A stretch of 41,314 nucleotides of DNA from Alphaproteobacteria bacterium (GCA_009784235.1 WRCC01000002.1:48373-89686), one strand, 5' to 3'. Counted from the first letter of the stretch, positions 8,364 through 19,212 are shown. The notes: generated by a model not told the origin, from the letters alone. Translations and numbers: made by a program.

Positions 8364-8950
8364 ACCATAAAGGGAAGATTTTCCAGTGTCCCTTCTTCCA
8401 CGCGCACATTCACATCAATCAGTGCGAAAATTCTTTCTTCGTGTTCAGCGGATTTCGGTGCATTGGTCATGCATTCCGCATCGAACATCGTTGGTGATAA
8501 AAAGTGCGAAGTGTTTACGGACAATTTTGTCACCAGATGGTCGTCATCCAGCAGAGTATAAATCGGACCGATGTTCTTCGGCTGATTTTCGCCGATTTCA
8601 TGTTCATTCTGCGGACAGCGCAGCGCATCCAACAAAGTCTTCATACGATTATCGATATCTGCGCGTGCAACGCCAACAATTTCCGGGTGTAATAATTGCA
8701 CATCCAATTCACATATCAATTTTAATGACGGCGTAATAATCGGATTGAAGTCGACACCGCCGACATGTCGCGTATTCACGGGCGATTTTGTCGGATTCGG
8801 CATCATATATTTTTGCAGGTTGTTCCACGGACTTTTTTCGACCAGTTTTTTGAGCTGCGGATGAAACTGCATACGCAAGTCCGTGATGTGCTGGGCGCGT
8901 TTCTTTGGGTTGACGCGCAGCTCTCCAAAATAAAGTAATTTAAACTTCAT
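8360..8950 (-). CDS. RusA-like Holliday junction resolvase candidate
   Basis: A 196-residue protein. Its central DIDNRMKTLLDAL at about residues 98-110 matches the RusA signature: two Asp separated by one residue, Asn, and a Lys four residues after the second Asp. It is followed by LLDDDHLVTKLSV, where RusA proteins have their third catalytic Asp and a beta-strand. It is longer than phage RusA (about 120 residues) because of N- and C-terminal extensions. The start ATG at 8950 has a strong AGGAG ribosome binding site. Coupled to the glycosylase-like gene downstream, it looks like part of a small repair operon. The match is motif-level, so this remains a candidate. Confidence 0.5.
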   Translation of the reverse strand: MKFKLLYFGELRVNPKKRAQHITDLRMQFHPQLKKLVEKSPWNNLQKYMMPNPTKSPVNTRHVGGVDFNPIITPSLKLICELDVQLLHPEIVGVARADIDNRMKTLLDALRCPQNEHEIGENQPKNIGPIYTLLDDDHLVTKLSVNTSHFLSPTMFDAECMTNAPKSAEHEERIFALIDVNVRVEEGTLENLPFMV

Positions 8951-8969
8951 CCATTTCTCCTTTATTTGT

Positions 8970-8985
8970 GCGCAAATATGCGCCC
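8970..8985. repeat. 16-bp palindromic sequence, copy 1
   Basis: GCGCAAATATGCGCCC between the gyrB stop and the RusA-like gene start. The identical 16 bases recur at 39338-39353, after pheT, where they form a terminator with a T run. Here no T run follows on either strand, so a terminator role is doubtful. Confidence 0.5.
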
Positions 8986-8991
8986 CTGCAA

Positions 8992-11455
<2,464 letters not shown>

Positions 11456-11481
11456 GAAAATAATATGGAAAATTAGATACT

Positions 11482-11512
11482 AGATACCAGATAGTAGATA
11501 CTAGATATTAGA
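11482..11512. repeat. Left arm of inverted heptamer repeat
   Basis: Tandem 7-bp units of the form AGATANN; perfect inverse of 11886-11916. It overlaps the stop codon of the four-helix-bundle gene. Further units extend to about 11474. Confidence 0.9.
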
Positions 11513-11873
11513 CTGCAACATTGTTATATCTGGTGGTCTTTGTTGTTGAAATTAATAACTTCAAAACTTCTTCACAATCAGCCTTTATACTATCAAATTG
11601 CGGTTGTGTTATGTGTTTGGCTTCATATAATAATTCCAGCCAATTTAGCGTTTCTGCGCATTCTTTAAGAGCAATGTGGGATTTTGATAGAAAATCGCTT
11701 CTGCTTATGGCATAAATGGCTTCCGCCATATTTGCGCTAATACTTGTGCCAGAGCGTAAAATTTGATTGGATATTGCCATCGGACATCTGTTTGTCCGTA
11801 AATATTTATCAAGACGGATAACCCTTGCTGAAAATCTTTTACATTTTTCTAATGTGATACTATCTCTCGACAT
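11508..11873 (-). CDS. Four-helix bundle protein (S23/IVP family)
   Basis: A 121-residue helical protein of the family first seen in 23S rRNA intervening sequences, structurally akin to the Avd protein of diversity-generating retroelements. Diagnostic segments are present: QILRSGTSISANMAEA at about residues 37-52, SRSDFLSKSHIALKECAET, then NWLELLYEAKHI. The ATG at 11873 is preceded by an AAGG. The last codon and stop fall within the left inverted repeat. It is encoded in the same direction as pilR upstream and gyrB downstream. The biochemical function of this family is not established. No reverse transcriptase gene is present in this window. Confidence 0.88.
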   Translation of the reverse strand: MSRDSITLEKCKRFSARVIRLDKYLRTNRCPMAISNQILRSGTSISANMAEAIYAISRSDFLSKSHIALKECAETLNWLELLYEAKHITQPQFDSIKADCEEVLKLLISTTKTTRYNNVAV

Positions 11874-11885
11874 ATGAAAACCTTA

Positions 11886-11916
11886 TCTAATATCTAGTAT
11901 CTACTATCTGGTATCT
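11886..11916. repeat. Right arm of inverted heptamer repeat
   Basis: Perfect inverse of 11482-11512. It lies between the start of the four-helix-bundle gene and the stop of pilR, 13 bases from the former and one base from the latter. Confidence 0.9.
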
Positions 11917-11917
11917 A

Positions 11918-12991
11918 TCAAGACAAAGCCGCGGTAATCTGGTCCTGCATTTCGAACGTTCCAAATACGACCCATGCGATAACCAATGATACCAATAAGA
12001 TACCAAAAGAATTCATAAAACTGGACAATTTTTCCATGCGCCGAACCGATGAATCCAAATAATCGTTCGCGATTTTTGTTAAATTCTGATCGAATCCGGT
12101 CATATCGGCATATATCGCCAAATCGCCGATGATTTCTTTGTTTGGGAATTCTGTGCGCGTACTTTGCAATGCGCGACCCAGATTTTCACCATTTATAATA
12201 AACCGGTTTGTGCGTTCCAATATATCGCGCAAGTATTTACCGGAATTATCAGCCAGTGTTTTCAGCGCGACCGGAATACTGCCCCCGCTGGCCACCATTG
12301 CGGCCAATGACATCATCCAGCCGACAGATACCGAAATCTTGTACATTGACCATGGCGGCAGTCGGTCGAAAATAACACGCGTGCGACCCGCCCAATTTGC
12401 AAAAGACCACCATATTAATATACCGGCACCAACAAACCCGACCAGCAGCGCGGGCCAATAAACATTCGCCATATTTGATACATTCACAAGTGATGCCGCA
12501 ACGCCGCGCCATACTATGTCCTGGCCCGCGGCTTCAATTAATGGTGGCACCAAATAAATTCCAACCGCAACAATGATTATAAACGTCAAAATAAACAAGA
12601 ACAGTGGATACATAATCGCATCGCGCATTGCGGCGCTGATACGCTGAACACCTTCGCCAACACGCACAACGTTATCCAGCGCAATGGACAGTTTCGACAC
12701 GTCACCAACCGACAGCATCAATGCTTCGTTAATCGGCACCCATTGACGCACTGCATCCGGAAATGATAATCCGCGTTCCAAGTTCTCTTGCCATGATTTA
12801 AGCGCAATTGCGAATGGTTCGGTTTCCTTGCGCCCGCCTTCGGATTCGACTTGATATACGCGGTCCAGCGCATCCATCAAAGTAAAATCATTGCGCAATA
12901 ACGACGCCAGTTTCCGATACAATTCCATCCGCTTTGCCGTGGACATGCGGAAATATATTTTTGAATACAAGATGTCTAATTTAGTTGCCAT
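11918..12991 (-). CDS. pilR: Type IVb pilus inner-membrane platform protein (PilR/GspF family)
   Basis: A 357-residue platform protein of the T2SF/PilC family, on which the assembly ATPase acts to push pilin subunits. It has two cytoplasmic F domains. Three hydrophobic segments are seen: IMYPLFLFILTFIIIVAVGI, the LLVGFVGAGILIWW region, and a C-terminal helix with FGILLVSLVIAWVVFGTF. The ATG at 12991 starts one base after the pilQ stop, so the two are tightly coupled; a start 33 bases earlier would overlap pilQ. The gene order pilO-pilP-pilQ-pilR is that of IncI thin-pilus operons. The stop codon abuts the inverted heptamer repeat. Confidence 0.85.
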   Translation of the reverse strand: MATKLDILYSKIYFRMSTAKRMELYRKLASLLRNDFTLMDALDRVYQVESEGGRKETEPFAIALKSWQENLERGLSFPDAVRQWVPINEALMLSVGDVSKLSIALDNVVRVGEGVQRISAAMRDAIMYPLFLFILTFIIIVAVGIYLVPPLIEAAGQDIVWRGVAASLVNVSNMANVYWPALLVGFVGAGILIWWSFANWAGRTRVIFDRLPPWSMYKISVSVGWMMSLAAMVASGGSIPVALKTLADNSGKYLRDILERTNRFIINGENLGRALQSTRTEFPNKEIIGDLAIYADMTGFDQNLTKIANDYLDSSVRRMEKLSSFMNSFGILLVSLVIAWVVFGTFEMQDQITAALS

Positions 12992-12992
12992 T

Positions 12993-14630
12993 TTAATATA
13001 CGCCAACTTGGTCCAATAACCCAACCCAACGCTCTAATTCACTGGGGTCGATTTGCCCGCGCAGCACCAGTTCTATGGCCGATTCTTTCAGTGTCCGACC
13101 ATCCAAATCTTCCAACCAATAACGTACCGCACCAGCAATATCGCCGCCCAATGCTTTCGCCAAGAATTCATTATCTGTTATTATAATCTCGCCTGCTTTG
13201 ACACGGCCTGCAAATCCTTTGCCATCGCATAATTCGCAACCGGTGCCACGTGTGAATATTTGCCGCACGCCCAGTTCGCCGAATGCTTCGACAACGCGCC
13301 CGTATGCCGGATGATTCGGATTCGATGTTAATGGTTGTTTGCACTTTGGACATAATGTTCGGAACAATCGCATGGATACCAGACCGCGCATCATTGTTTC
13401 ATCTTGTAATTTAAATGATTCCACGCCCATGTCCAATAATCGCGTCAATGCGGCCATTGCAGAATTCGCATGGAGTGTCGTCCAAACAGCATGACCAGAC
13501 AACGCGCCCTTGACCGTCAATTGCGCCGCAGACAATGTGCGAACTTCGCCAACCATTAACGCATCCGGGTCAGAACGCAGCGCGGATGCCAATGCTTCGG
13601 TAAATTTTTCTTCGCGTAATTCTTCGTTGGACGCATTTACAACCGGAATTTGACGCGCGCCGAATATTTTGCGTTCAGCCGGGTCTTCCACAGTAATCAA
13701 ATTAATTTCATAATCACGTTCTTTCAGCATCAAAGACATATTATGAAACAAGGTTGTTGATTTACCCGAACTGGTCGGGCCGGCAACAACGACCAAGCCG
13801 GTCGGAAATGAACGCATACGCAGCAACAAACGCTGTTCATATTCACTAAATTCTTGTTCTGTCTTGATACCTTCGGATGGATTATCATACAGCAAACGCA
13901 TAACAACATAACGCGACCCGAATGCAATTGGGTTAAACGTCATACGAATACCCATCACGCCAGTCGGCAGATATAAGTCGCGTGTTCCGCGCAGTGGCGT
14001 ACGTCCGTCTTTTTGCGCGCTTTGATATTCATTTTGCGCATAGTTTGAATTAGATTGGTCCGCAGATGCAAATGCCGCACGCACAAACGATTCGCCCCAC
14101 TGGGAATTATATTCCAATACAGATTGCATGTTACCATCGATACGGAAATAAATTGTTGTTTGGTCGGCAACTTCGATATGAATATCTGATACTTTCATTG
14201 CGGCCGCGCGCGCGACAATATCGACAAAGTCTTTTTGCATCTGGTTGTCATAATCCAGACGCGACCGCGTTGCACCACCTGAAAATTTTGCATCATGCGC
14301 TTTGTAAATATTGGACAGCAATCCCAAATCAGAATAAAAGGGTGCCAATATTTTGCGATGTTCTTTGGCCAATAATTCCAAGAAAGCCAAAACGCGACCA
14401 TCATACCGATGCGTGCGCGATATTACAATTTCACCGCCAGAAAAGTATGCCAGCAGATTTTGCGTTTCCTTGGCCACTTCCAGTTCAGCCGCCGACGCAG
14501 TCAGCAATCGGTTGCCGTTCGAAAACAAATAATCCATCACGTCCTTGGCGGACGCGTTGTCCATATCCACAGGCACAGACCGCAATACGTCGTCCGGAAT
14601 ATTTTGCAAAACTTCTTTATCTGGTTCCAT
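12993..14630 (-). CDS. pilQ: Type IVb pilus assembly ATPase (PilQ/GspE family)
   Basis: A 545-residue secretion ATPase that powers pilus extension. Walker A is GPTSSGKSTTLF at about residues 282-293. An Asp box (LITVEDPAERK), Walker B (DPDALMVGEVR) and the His box (AVWTTLHANSAMAAL) follow. A zinc-binding insertion is present as CPKCKQ and CELCDGKGFAGR, as in PilB/GspE. The N-terminal 130 residues are family-specific. Its ATG directly abuts the pilP stop. In IncI plasmids the name PilQ means this ATPase, not the secretin called PilQ in Pseudomonas. Confidence 0.88.
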   Translation of the reverse strand: MEPDKEVLQNIPDDVLRSVPVDMDNASAKDVMDYLFSNGNRLLTASAAELEVAKETQNLLAYFSGGEIVISRTHRYDGRVLAFLELLAKEHRKILAPFYSDLGLLSNIYKAHDAKFSGGATRSRLDYDNQMQKDFVDIVARAAAMKVSDIHIEVADQTTIYFRIDGNMQSVLEYNSQWGESFVRAAFASADQSNSNYAQNEYQSAQKDGRTPLRGTRDLYLPTGVMGIRMTFNPIAFGSRYVVMRLLYDNPSEGIKTEQEFSEYEQRLLLRMRSFPTGLVVVAGPTSSGKSTTLFHNMSLMLKERDYEINLITVEDPAERKIFGARQIPVVNASNEELREEKFTEALASALRSDPDALMVGEVRTLSAAQLTVKGALSGHAVWTTLHANSAMAALTRLLDMGVESFKLQDETMMRGLVSMRLFRTLCPKCKQPLTSNPNHPAYGRVVEAFGELGVRQIFTRGTGCELCDGKGFAGRVKAGEIIITDNEFLAKALGGDIAGAVRYWLEDLDGRTLKESAIELVLRGQIDPSELERWVGLLDQVGVY

Positions 14631-15236
14631 CTAGTCGCCTATTCTGAGTCCCAAAGTTTCAATTTCGCCATCTTTTTCAAATACAACACCTTCATCCAAC
14701 GATACTGAATTAATCATAAATCCATCGATTTCACGGCCGGCCCAAACACGGCGACGCTGCATCGTTTTTGTATCTTCAATCGTTGCTTGCAATTGATTTC
14801 CAACACCAACAATATCAACCAAGCGATATCTTTCGGTGACCGTCATACGTGGTGTGGGCGGTGGCGCTTCCTTGGTTTGTTCCGGGCGTGGTGCGGCGGG
14901 TTGTTCCGCACTGCGTTCTGCGCTGCGTCGCATTGCTTCACGTTCTTGTTCCAGTTTTTCACGTTCGGCTTCTAATTTTCTGCGGTCTGCTTCGGCGCGA
15001 CCGGACAATTCGTCCATTTCATTACGTACACGCATTTGTTCCGTTGTCATACGGTCCAAATCCAGCATCAGTTGCGCTTTTTCTTTTTCCAATTGCAACA
15101 AGACTTTATCTTGTTCCAAATCCGCAATTTGCCGGAACACAGGTATATCCTGTTCGACAAAAATAATTTCTTCTTCGGCAACGGCCGCAAATGGCATCGC
15201 AAACATAATCGCAGCAATCAAATATTTATTTAACAT
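14631..15236 (-). CDS. pilP: Type IVb pilus biogenesis protein PilP
   Basis: A 201-residue exported protein with a Sec signal peptide (LIAAIMFAMPFAAVA, cleavage likely near residue 20). A long charged coiled coil runs from about residues 40 to 110, rich in Glu, Lys and Arg. A Pro-rich linker follows (PAAPRPEQTKEAPPPTP). The C-terminal compact domain contains YRLVDIVGVGNQLQATI and VWAGREIDGFMI, typical of PilP of thin pili. Family members bridge the inner-membrane complex and the secretin. The gene overlaps the pilO 3' end by 11 bases and abuts pilQ. Confidence 0.75.
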   Translation of the reverse strand: MLNKYLIAAIMFAMPFAAVAEEEIIFVEQDIPVFRQIADLEQDKVLLQLEKEKAQLMLDLDRMTTEQMRVRNEMDELSGRAEADRRKLEAEREKLEQEREAMRRSAERSAEQPAAPRPEQTKEAPPPTPRMTVTERYRLVDIVGVGNQLQATIEDTKTMQRRRVWAGREIDGFMINSVSLDEGVVFEKDGEIETLGLRIGD

Positions 15237-16473
15237 AGATTTTTACCTCATAGTTCCAGGTTCTGGACCGCGCATCCCATCTGACCAATGGCATTGTTGC
15301 GGAATCATAATCTTCAAATATACGCGCGAATTCTGGCGGTGTGATTTTCGACGCGGCTGATACGGTCACAATATTCACACTGCGCGCACCCGCGGGCGTG
15401 GATACTGTTTCAATACCGCTGCGCACATCTGCACGCATGCCCATTAATTGAAATATCGAATTTATCCGGCGCATGACGGATGCTGTATCATCCTCGGCCA
15501 GTCGAGATGACACCGGCAACGGTTCCAAATCCAAAATTAATGTAACATCGGCATCAGAATTTTCAATTATCCCAACACCCGCCATCTTGTCCCGCGCAAA
15601 ATCATAAACATCAGATAATATGCCGCGGCCGCGATGTAATTGCGCGGTTGCAGTGGTGGCATCACATTCCGCTGCAACTTGGTTCCATCCGGGAATAATC
15701 CGCATTAAATAAGTAATCGCATCAAAGCATTTTTCCGCGCGCAATCCCAAATCTGGAATTTCATCAAACGGATATATTACGGCCGGAACTGCGGATGCGG
15801 CCGCTTGCTTGTTTTCTGCGGCCAATGCGGCTTGCTTTGCTTTGAATTCTGCTTCGGCGGCGGCGCGCGCGGCGGCATTTGGGCCGGGTCGCAACATTTC
15901 TATAATCGGTTCGCGCATAAAATAAAGAATTCCTGCGAACATTAACAACAACAGCAAAATCGAAGTCATACTGCCCCAGAACTTGCTGACCGATTGCATT
16001 ATAAATCGAGAATCGCCTGTGACAATGTCTTCCAATCGCTTTTCTTCGGCGCGTGGCGCAACCCAATATCCCGGCGCAACCAATATACCCCAATCTGGCA
16101 ATTCAGCCAGCTGTTCATATTCAGCCTTTGCCGCTGATTCATCCGTATAAAGTTTATCCGCGATTATAATTCCATTTCGCGCGGCGACCAGCCAAAATCC
16201 TTGCTTGACCGCAAACACGGCCAAAAATGCGCTGTAATCTGCAAATGAATCCATAACTTCGGTTGCAGCGGCCGCCATACGACGACGATGTCCCAGCGCC
16301 GCAGAACCAACACCAATCAACCCACGATAAGGCGTGAAATATTTGATACGTCCCGGAACAAATTTGGCGATTTTTTGCGCAAAAGCACGGGCATTCTGCC
16401 CTTCGCCCGCTGGCTGCCAAAACAGGCCGACGGCATATTTTTTGCGTTCAATATTTATAACTTGCTGGGTCAA
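15226..16473 (-). CDS. pilO: Type IVb pilin accessory protein PilO
   Basis: A bitopic inner-membrane protein (415 residues from the chosen start) resembling PilO of IncI-type thin pili. The N-terminal cytoplasmic part begins with the characteristic KKYAVGLFWQP. One membrane segment follows (SILLLLLMFAGILYFM, about residues 194-209), then an Ala-rich stretch and a periplasmic domain. I chose TTG at 16473 because an AAGAGAG lies just upstream and a TATAAT at 16493. An ATG at 16569 would overlap lpxC by 44 bases and add a poorly conserved leader. First gene of the pilOPQR set; upstream pil genes (pilL, M, N) are absent. Confidence 0.68.
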   Translation of the reverse strand: MTQQVINIERKKYAVGLFWQPAGEGQNARAFAQKIAKFVPGRIKYFTPYRGLIGVGSAALGHRRRMAAAATEVMDSFADYSAFLAVFAVKQGFWLVAARNGIIIADKLYTDESAAKAEYEQLAELPDWGILVAPGYWVAPRAEEKRLEDIVTGDSRFIMQSVSKFWGSMTSILLLLLMFAGILYFMREPIIEMLRPGPNAAARAAAEAEFKAKQAALAAENKQAAASAVPAVIYPFDEIPDLGLRAEKCFDAITYLMRIIPGWNQVAAECDATTATAQLHRGRGILSDVYDFARDKMAGVGIIENSDADVTLILDLEPLPVSSRLAEDDTASVMRRINSIFQLMGMRADVRSGIETVSTPAGARSVNIVTVSAASKITPPEFARIFEDYDSATMPLVRWDARSRTWNYEVKIYVK

Positions 16474-16492
16474 ATCCTCTCTCTTTGACAGG

Positions 16493-16498
16493 ATTATA
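16493..16498 (-). promoter_or_regulatory. -10 box candidate for the pil operon
   Basis: Perfect TATAAT on the minus strand in the gap between lpxC and pilO, 20 bases before the chosen TTG start. No good -35 hexamer is visible at 16-18 bp, so activator dependence or read-through from lpxC are both possible. Confidence 0.35.
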
Positions 16499-16525
16499 GC
16501 AAAATAAAACGAAGCGGGGGAAGCA

Positions 16526-17467
16526 CTATTTTTCGGTTTCAATAACCTCGTAATTCTCTGGGTCTGCAAACAATTTTCGCAGCGCCAAATTATTCAAAGC
16601 ATGTGAACCCTTGTAACTTTCCACACGACCAACAATGCGGCCACCGGACGTGTACATATCGCCCAGAATATCAATGATTTTATGCCGTACAAATTCATCC
16701 GCCCAGCGCAGCGGATTCAATGTACCATCGCCTGATTCATTCAGTGCAATAACATTATTTTCATTCGCGCCGCGACCCATTCCACGTTTTTTCAACCATT
16801 CCCATTCATGCAACGAACCGAACGTCCGCGCCGCCGCAAAGTTTTTGATAAAATCATTGTGCGATTTTGCCGTACCGTCCGATATAAATTCCGCAGATTG
16901 CCGACCGATAATTTTATCCGGATACACCAGCGTCGCATCAACAACCATACCCCGATTGTCCGGCGACAATCGCACAAATCCGTCGCTTTTGCGACCTTTG
17001 ATAAAGTTATTAATTAAAAACGCCATACGCGTCGCAAATGGCATCTGGCGAATAATTTCGATGCGCCGCGCAATGATTTCTTTTTTAATTATTATCTTTT
17101 TCGAATTTCGAATTTCGAATTTCGAATTTCGTCCAAGCATTTCGCAGAACTGCTTGGCGCTGCCGTCCAAAATCGGCATTTCGGGGCCGTTCATTTCGAC
17201 CAAAGCCGCATCAATACCCATAATATAAAATGCCGCCATTAAATGTTCAATCGTTTGTACATGTGCGCCATTTGGGTCACCAACGGTTGTATTTTGCAGC
17301 TTTGATTCACCAACCTTATTATACCGCGCCGAGATAAGTTCTGATTTTAAATCTGTCCGCTTGAAAAAAATACCCGGCTTGTCATACGGCTTTATAACCA
17401 TATTTGCCGGCAATCCCGAATGCATTCCAATACCCGAAATTTTGATTGGTTTTGATACAGTATGCAT
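16526..17467 (-). CDS. lpxC: UDP-3-O-acyl-N-acetylglucosamine deacetylase
   Basis: Zinc deacetylase that commits the pathway to lipid A, 313 residues. The zinc and catalytic residues are in place: TIEHLMAA near residue 73 (Glu and His), FVRHKIIDILGD near 262 (His and Asp), and the catalytic His in GSHALNNLAL. Between the two domains, at about residues 113-123, the peptide RNSKFEIRNSKK is encoded by a tandem 7-bp array (17099-17131) and does not belong to the family; the flanking sequence is intact. The start overlaps the lpxK stop by one base (TAATG), so it is coupled to lpxK, an uncommon pairing since lpxC usually follows ftsZ. Confidence 0.95.
   Translation of the reverse strand: MHTVSKPIKISGIGMHSGLPANMVIKPYDKPGIFFKRTDLKSELISARYNKVGESKLQNTTVGDPNGAHVQTIEHLMAAFYIMGIDAALVEMNGPEMPILDGSAKQFCEMLGRNSKFEIRNSKKIIIKKEIIARRIEIIRQMPFATRMAFLINNFIKGRKSDGFVRLSPDNRGMVVDATLVYPDKIIGRQSAEFISDGTAKSHNDFIKNFAAARTFGSLHEWEWLKKRGMGRGANENNVIALNESGDGTLNPLRWADEFVRHKIIDILGDMYTSGGRIVGRVESYKGSHALNNLALRKLFADPENYEVIETEK
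17099..17131. repeat. In-frame heptamer array in lpxC
   Basis: 4.7 tandem copies of TTTCGAA. It encodes RNSKFEIRNSK in lpxC. The same peptide pieces (EIRNSKFE) occur in topA from a related array at 30280-30307. Confidence 0.92.
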
Positions 17468-18408
17468 TATTTAACCTTTTCTTTTAACCATTTGAAAAAC
17501 GCTGGCTCTATGGTGATGGTCAACGGCGCAACCAAAACCAATTTCTGCCATTTTGGTGACAAGCGCACATGGTCTTTCGCAGTCGTTACTAATTTCATAT
17601 TTTGCGCATCCGCAGTTTTTTTCATATCAATTAATTCGCGTTCGGAATATTGATGATGGTCTGGAAACGTACGTGACATAAAACCTTTGATACCACGGAT
17701 TGTGCGCAGCGCATCGAAAAACTTGCCCGGATATCCAATGCCCGCAAATGCAAAGATTCGCGGCGCACCGACCGGTTTGGCCGTTTCCGTCCCCGCATAA
17801 AAAATTGGTATTTTTGAATTTATTTTTTTTATTTTTGTTGATAGACTTTGTTCCCCTATTATTATAACCGCATCTGCACGTTTGATGCCGGAACACATCG
17901 TTTCACGAAGCGGGCCGGCCGGTAATAAAAAACCATTCCCAACACCAATTTTTCCATCAAAAACCAATATGGAAATATCTTTTTTTATGGTCGGATTTTG
18001 AAAACCGTCGTCCATAATTATCGGTAATTTATGATTTATGATTTCTGATTTCTGATTTAATTTGGTTATATTTTTAACCCTGTCCCCGACATATACATCT
18101 ATGCCTGCTTTTTGTAACATTTTTGCTTCGTCACCGCCTTTGTACCCGCGCATAACTACTGGTGATTTCAGATATTTTGCGATTTCGGCAACAATTGGCG
18201 TCTTACCAACCCCACCCGCCATTATATTACCGATGCAAATTACTTGCCGCGCCATAGCAGTGCGCAGGCGGGCCGGTCTTTTTGATGTTTTTTGCCGAAA
18301 AAGCCGGGAAATAAATACTAATTTGCTGACCAACCAATAAATTATCGAAAATGGCAATAATGCAATTGCAATAAAATTTCGTTTCAAAAACCAATTTGGT
18401 GTGCGCAT
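17467..18408 (-). CDS. lpxK: Tetraacyldisaccharide 4'-kinase
   Basis: Membrane-associated kinase that phosphorylates the lipid A disaccharide at the 4' position, 313 residues. The P-loop is GNIMAGGVGKTP at about residues 60-71. The N-terminal helix (IAIALLPFSIIYWLVSKL) anchors it to the membrane. MDDGFQNP is the family motif with the catalytic Asp. FPDHHQYS and TTAKDHVRL close the enzyme. At about residues 116-128, just before MDDGFQNP, the peptide NQKSEIINHK is encoded by a 5-copy heptamer array. Both ends overlap their neighbours by one base (TAATG). Confidence 0.95.
   Translation of the reverse strand: MRTPNWFLKRNFIAIALLPFSIIYWLVSKLVFISRLFRQKTSKRPARLRTAMARQVICIGNIMAGGVGKTPIVAEIAKYLKSPVVMRGYKGGDEAKMLQKAGIDVYVGDRVKNITKLNQKSEIINHKLPIIMDDGFQNPTIKKDISILVFDGKIGVGNGFLLPAGPLRETMCSGIKRADAVIIIGEQSLSTKIKKINSKIPIFYAGTETAKPVGAPRIFAFAGIGYPGKFFDALRTIRGIKGFMSRTFPDHHQYSERELIDMKKTADAQNMKLVTTAKDHVRLSPKWQKLVLVAPLTITIEPAFFKWLKEKVK
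18027..18061. repeat. In-frame heptamer array in lpxK
   Basis: Five 7-bp units (ATTTATG, ATTTATG, ATTTCTG, ATTTCTG, ATTTAAT). The first 34 bases are identical to 32461-32494 inside mrdA and are translated in the same frame there (LNQKSEIINHK). Confidence 0.95.
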
Positions 18409-19139
18409 TATTTTCTATCTGCTGGTTCAATCCGTGGTAAATCAAATATCGCATCCAGTTTTTGCAACTGCTCAATCATTATTTGTTCTAATTTTACACG
18501 CGCAATTTCTATATCATCGTCTTTGCCAATGTAAAATGGTTCGCCTGCTTCGATAATAACTTTTGAAAAAGGTGTGGCCAGCATATATTTATCCCACCGC
18601 CGCCATTGCAGCCATGGCCGGTCACACGTAAAGCACAACGGAATAATCGGCGCGCCCGTCATTTTCGCAAAATACAACGCACCATCATGAATTCGCATAC
18701 GCGGACCACGCGGACCATCAGGCGACAAGCATAAAAAATGTCCTTCCTTTATAACGCGTACACCTTCGCGTAAAACTGCAACCGCACCTTTACGTCCCGT
18801 TGAACCATATATACCGCGCAGACCGAACATGCGTTGCATTTTCGCCATCAGGCGCCCATCGCGATGCTGGGAAAATATGGCATATCCACGAAATCCGAAC
18901 TTTTTAAGCACTGCGGAAAGCATCATCGACCGCCCGTGCCAGAAAGCATATATCGCCGGTGCACCACCATATTTCTTTATAATTTGCGGATTTTTATACT
19001 GTATCCGGCATGTTAATTGCGCGAACCTGATACTGGCAAAGCCCAATGCCGCGCCCAGCCATTGCACCAACGGCAGTGTAAAAAACATACGCCAAAATTT
19101 CCGCCATAAATCAGCCAATTTTTTCCAAGTTTTTTTCAT
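18408..19139 (-). CDS. DUF374 lysophospholipid acyltransferase-like protein
   Basis: A 243-residue membrane-associated acyltransferase of the DUF374 group, found next to lipid A and Kdo genes in many Alphaproteobacteria. Family marks are YAFWHGRSMML at about residues 66-76, where the His is the proposed catalytic residue, followed by SQHRDGRLMAK, and then SPDGPRGPRMRI. The N-terminal hydrophobic region (FFTLPLVQWLGAALGF) probably sits in the membrane. The ATG at 19139 has an AAAGGA site eight bases upstream and is preferred to one 33 bases earlier. It is the first gene of the set that continues with lpxK and lpxC, which suggests a role in lipid A or its precursor acylation. The substrate is unproven. 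Confidence 0.85.
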   Translation of the reverse strand: MKKTWKKLADLWRKFWRMFFTLPLVQWLGAALGFASIRFAQLTCRIQYKNPQIIKKYGGAPAIYAFWHGRSMMLSAVLKKFGFRGYAIFSQHRDGRLMAKMQRMFGLRGIYGSTGRKGAVAVLREGVRVIKEGHFLCLSPDGPRGPRMRIHDGALYFAKMTGAPIIPLCFTCDRPWLQWRRWDKYMLATPFSKVIIEAGEPFYIGKDDDIEIARVKLEQIMIEQLQKLDAIFDLPRIEPADRK

Positions 19140-19212
19140 GTAATTGTCCTTTGTCCCACAGACTACCAGCAAAAATAAAAAAATTCAAGAACCACGATTA
19201 CGGCATTTTTCC

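Larger units (their letters stand above)
11482..11916. mobile_element. Putative four-helix-bundle (IVP) element bounded by inverted heptamer arrays
   Basis: Bases 11482-11512 and 11886-11916 are a 31-bp perfect inverted repeat. Each arm is a run of AGATANN 7-bp units. The arms enclose exactly one gene, the four-helix-bundle protein, whose stop codon lies inside the left arm. The right arm ends one base before the pilR stop codon. In family knowledge, such proteins are encoded in intervening sequences of 23S rRNA genes, where inverted ends form a stem and the ORF lies in the loop. Here the unit sits between gyrB and pilR instead. No target duplication or transposase is visible, so mobility is inference. 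Confidence 0.5.

Noticed and set aside
11482-11916. A 23S rRNA fragment around the four-helix-bundle gene
   Set aside because: The flanking sequences are pilR and gyrB coding DNA; no rRNA sequence is present.
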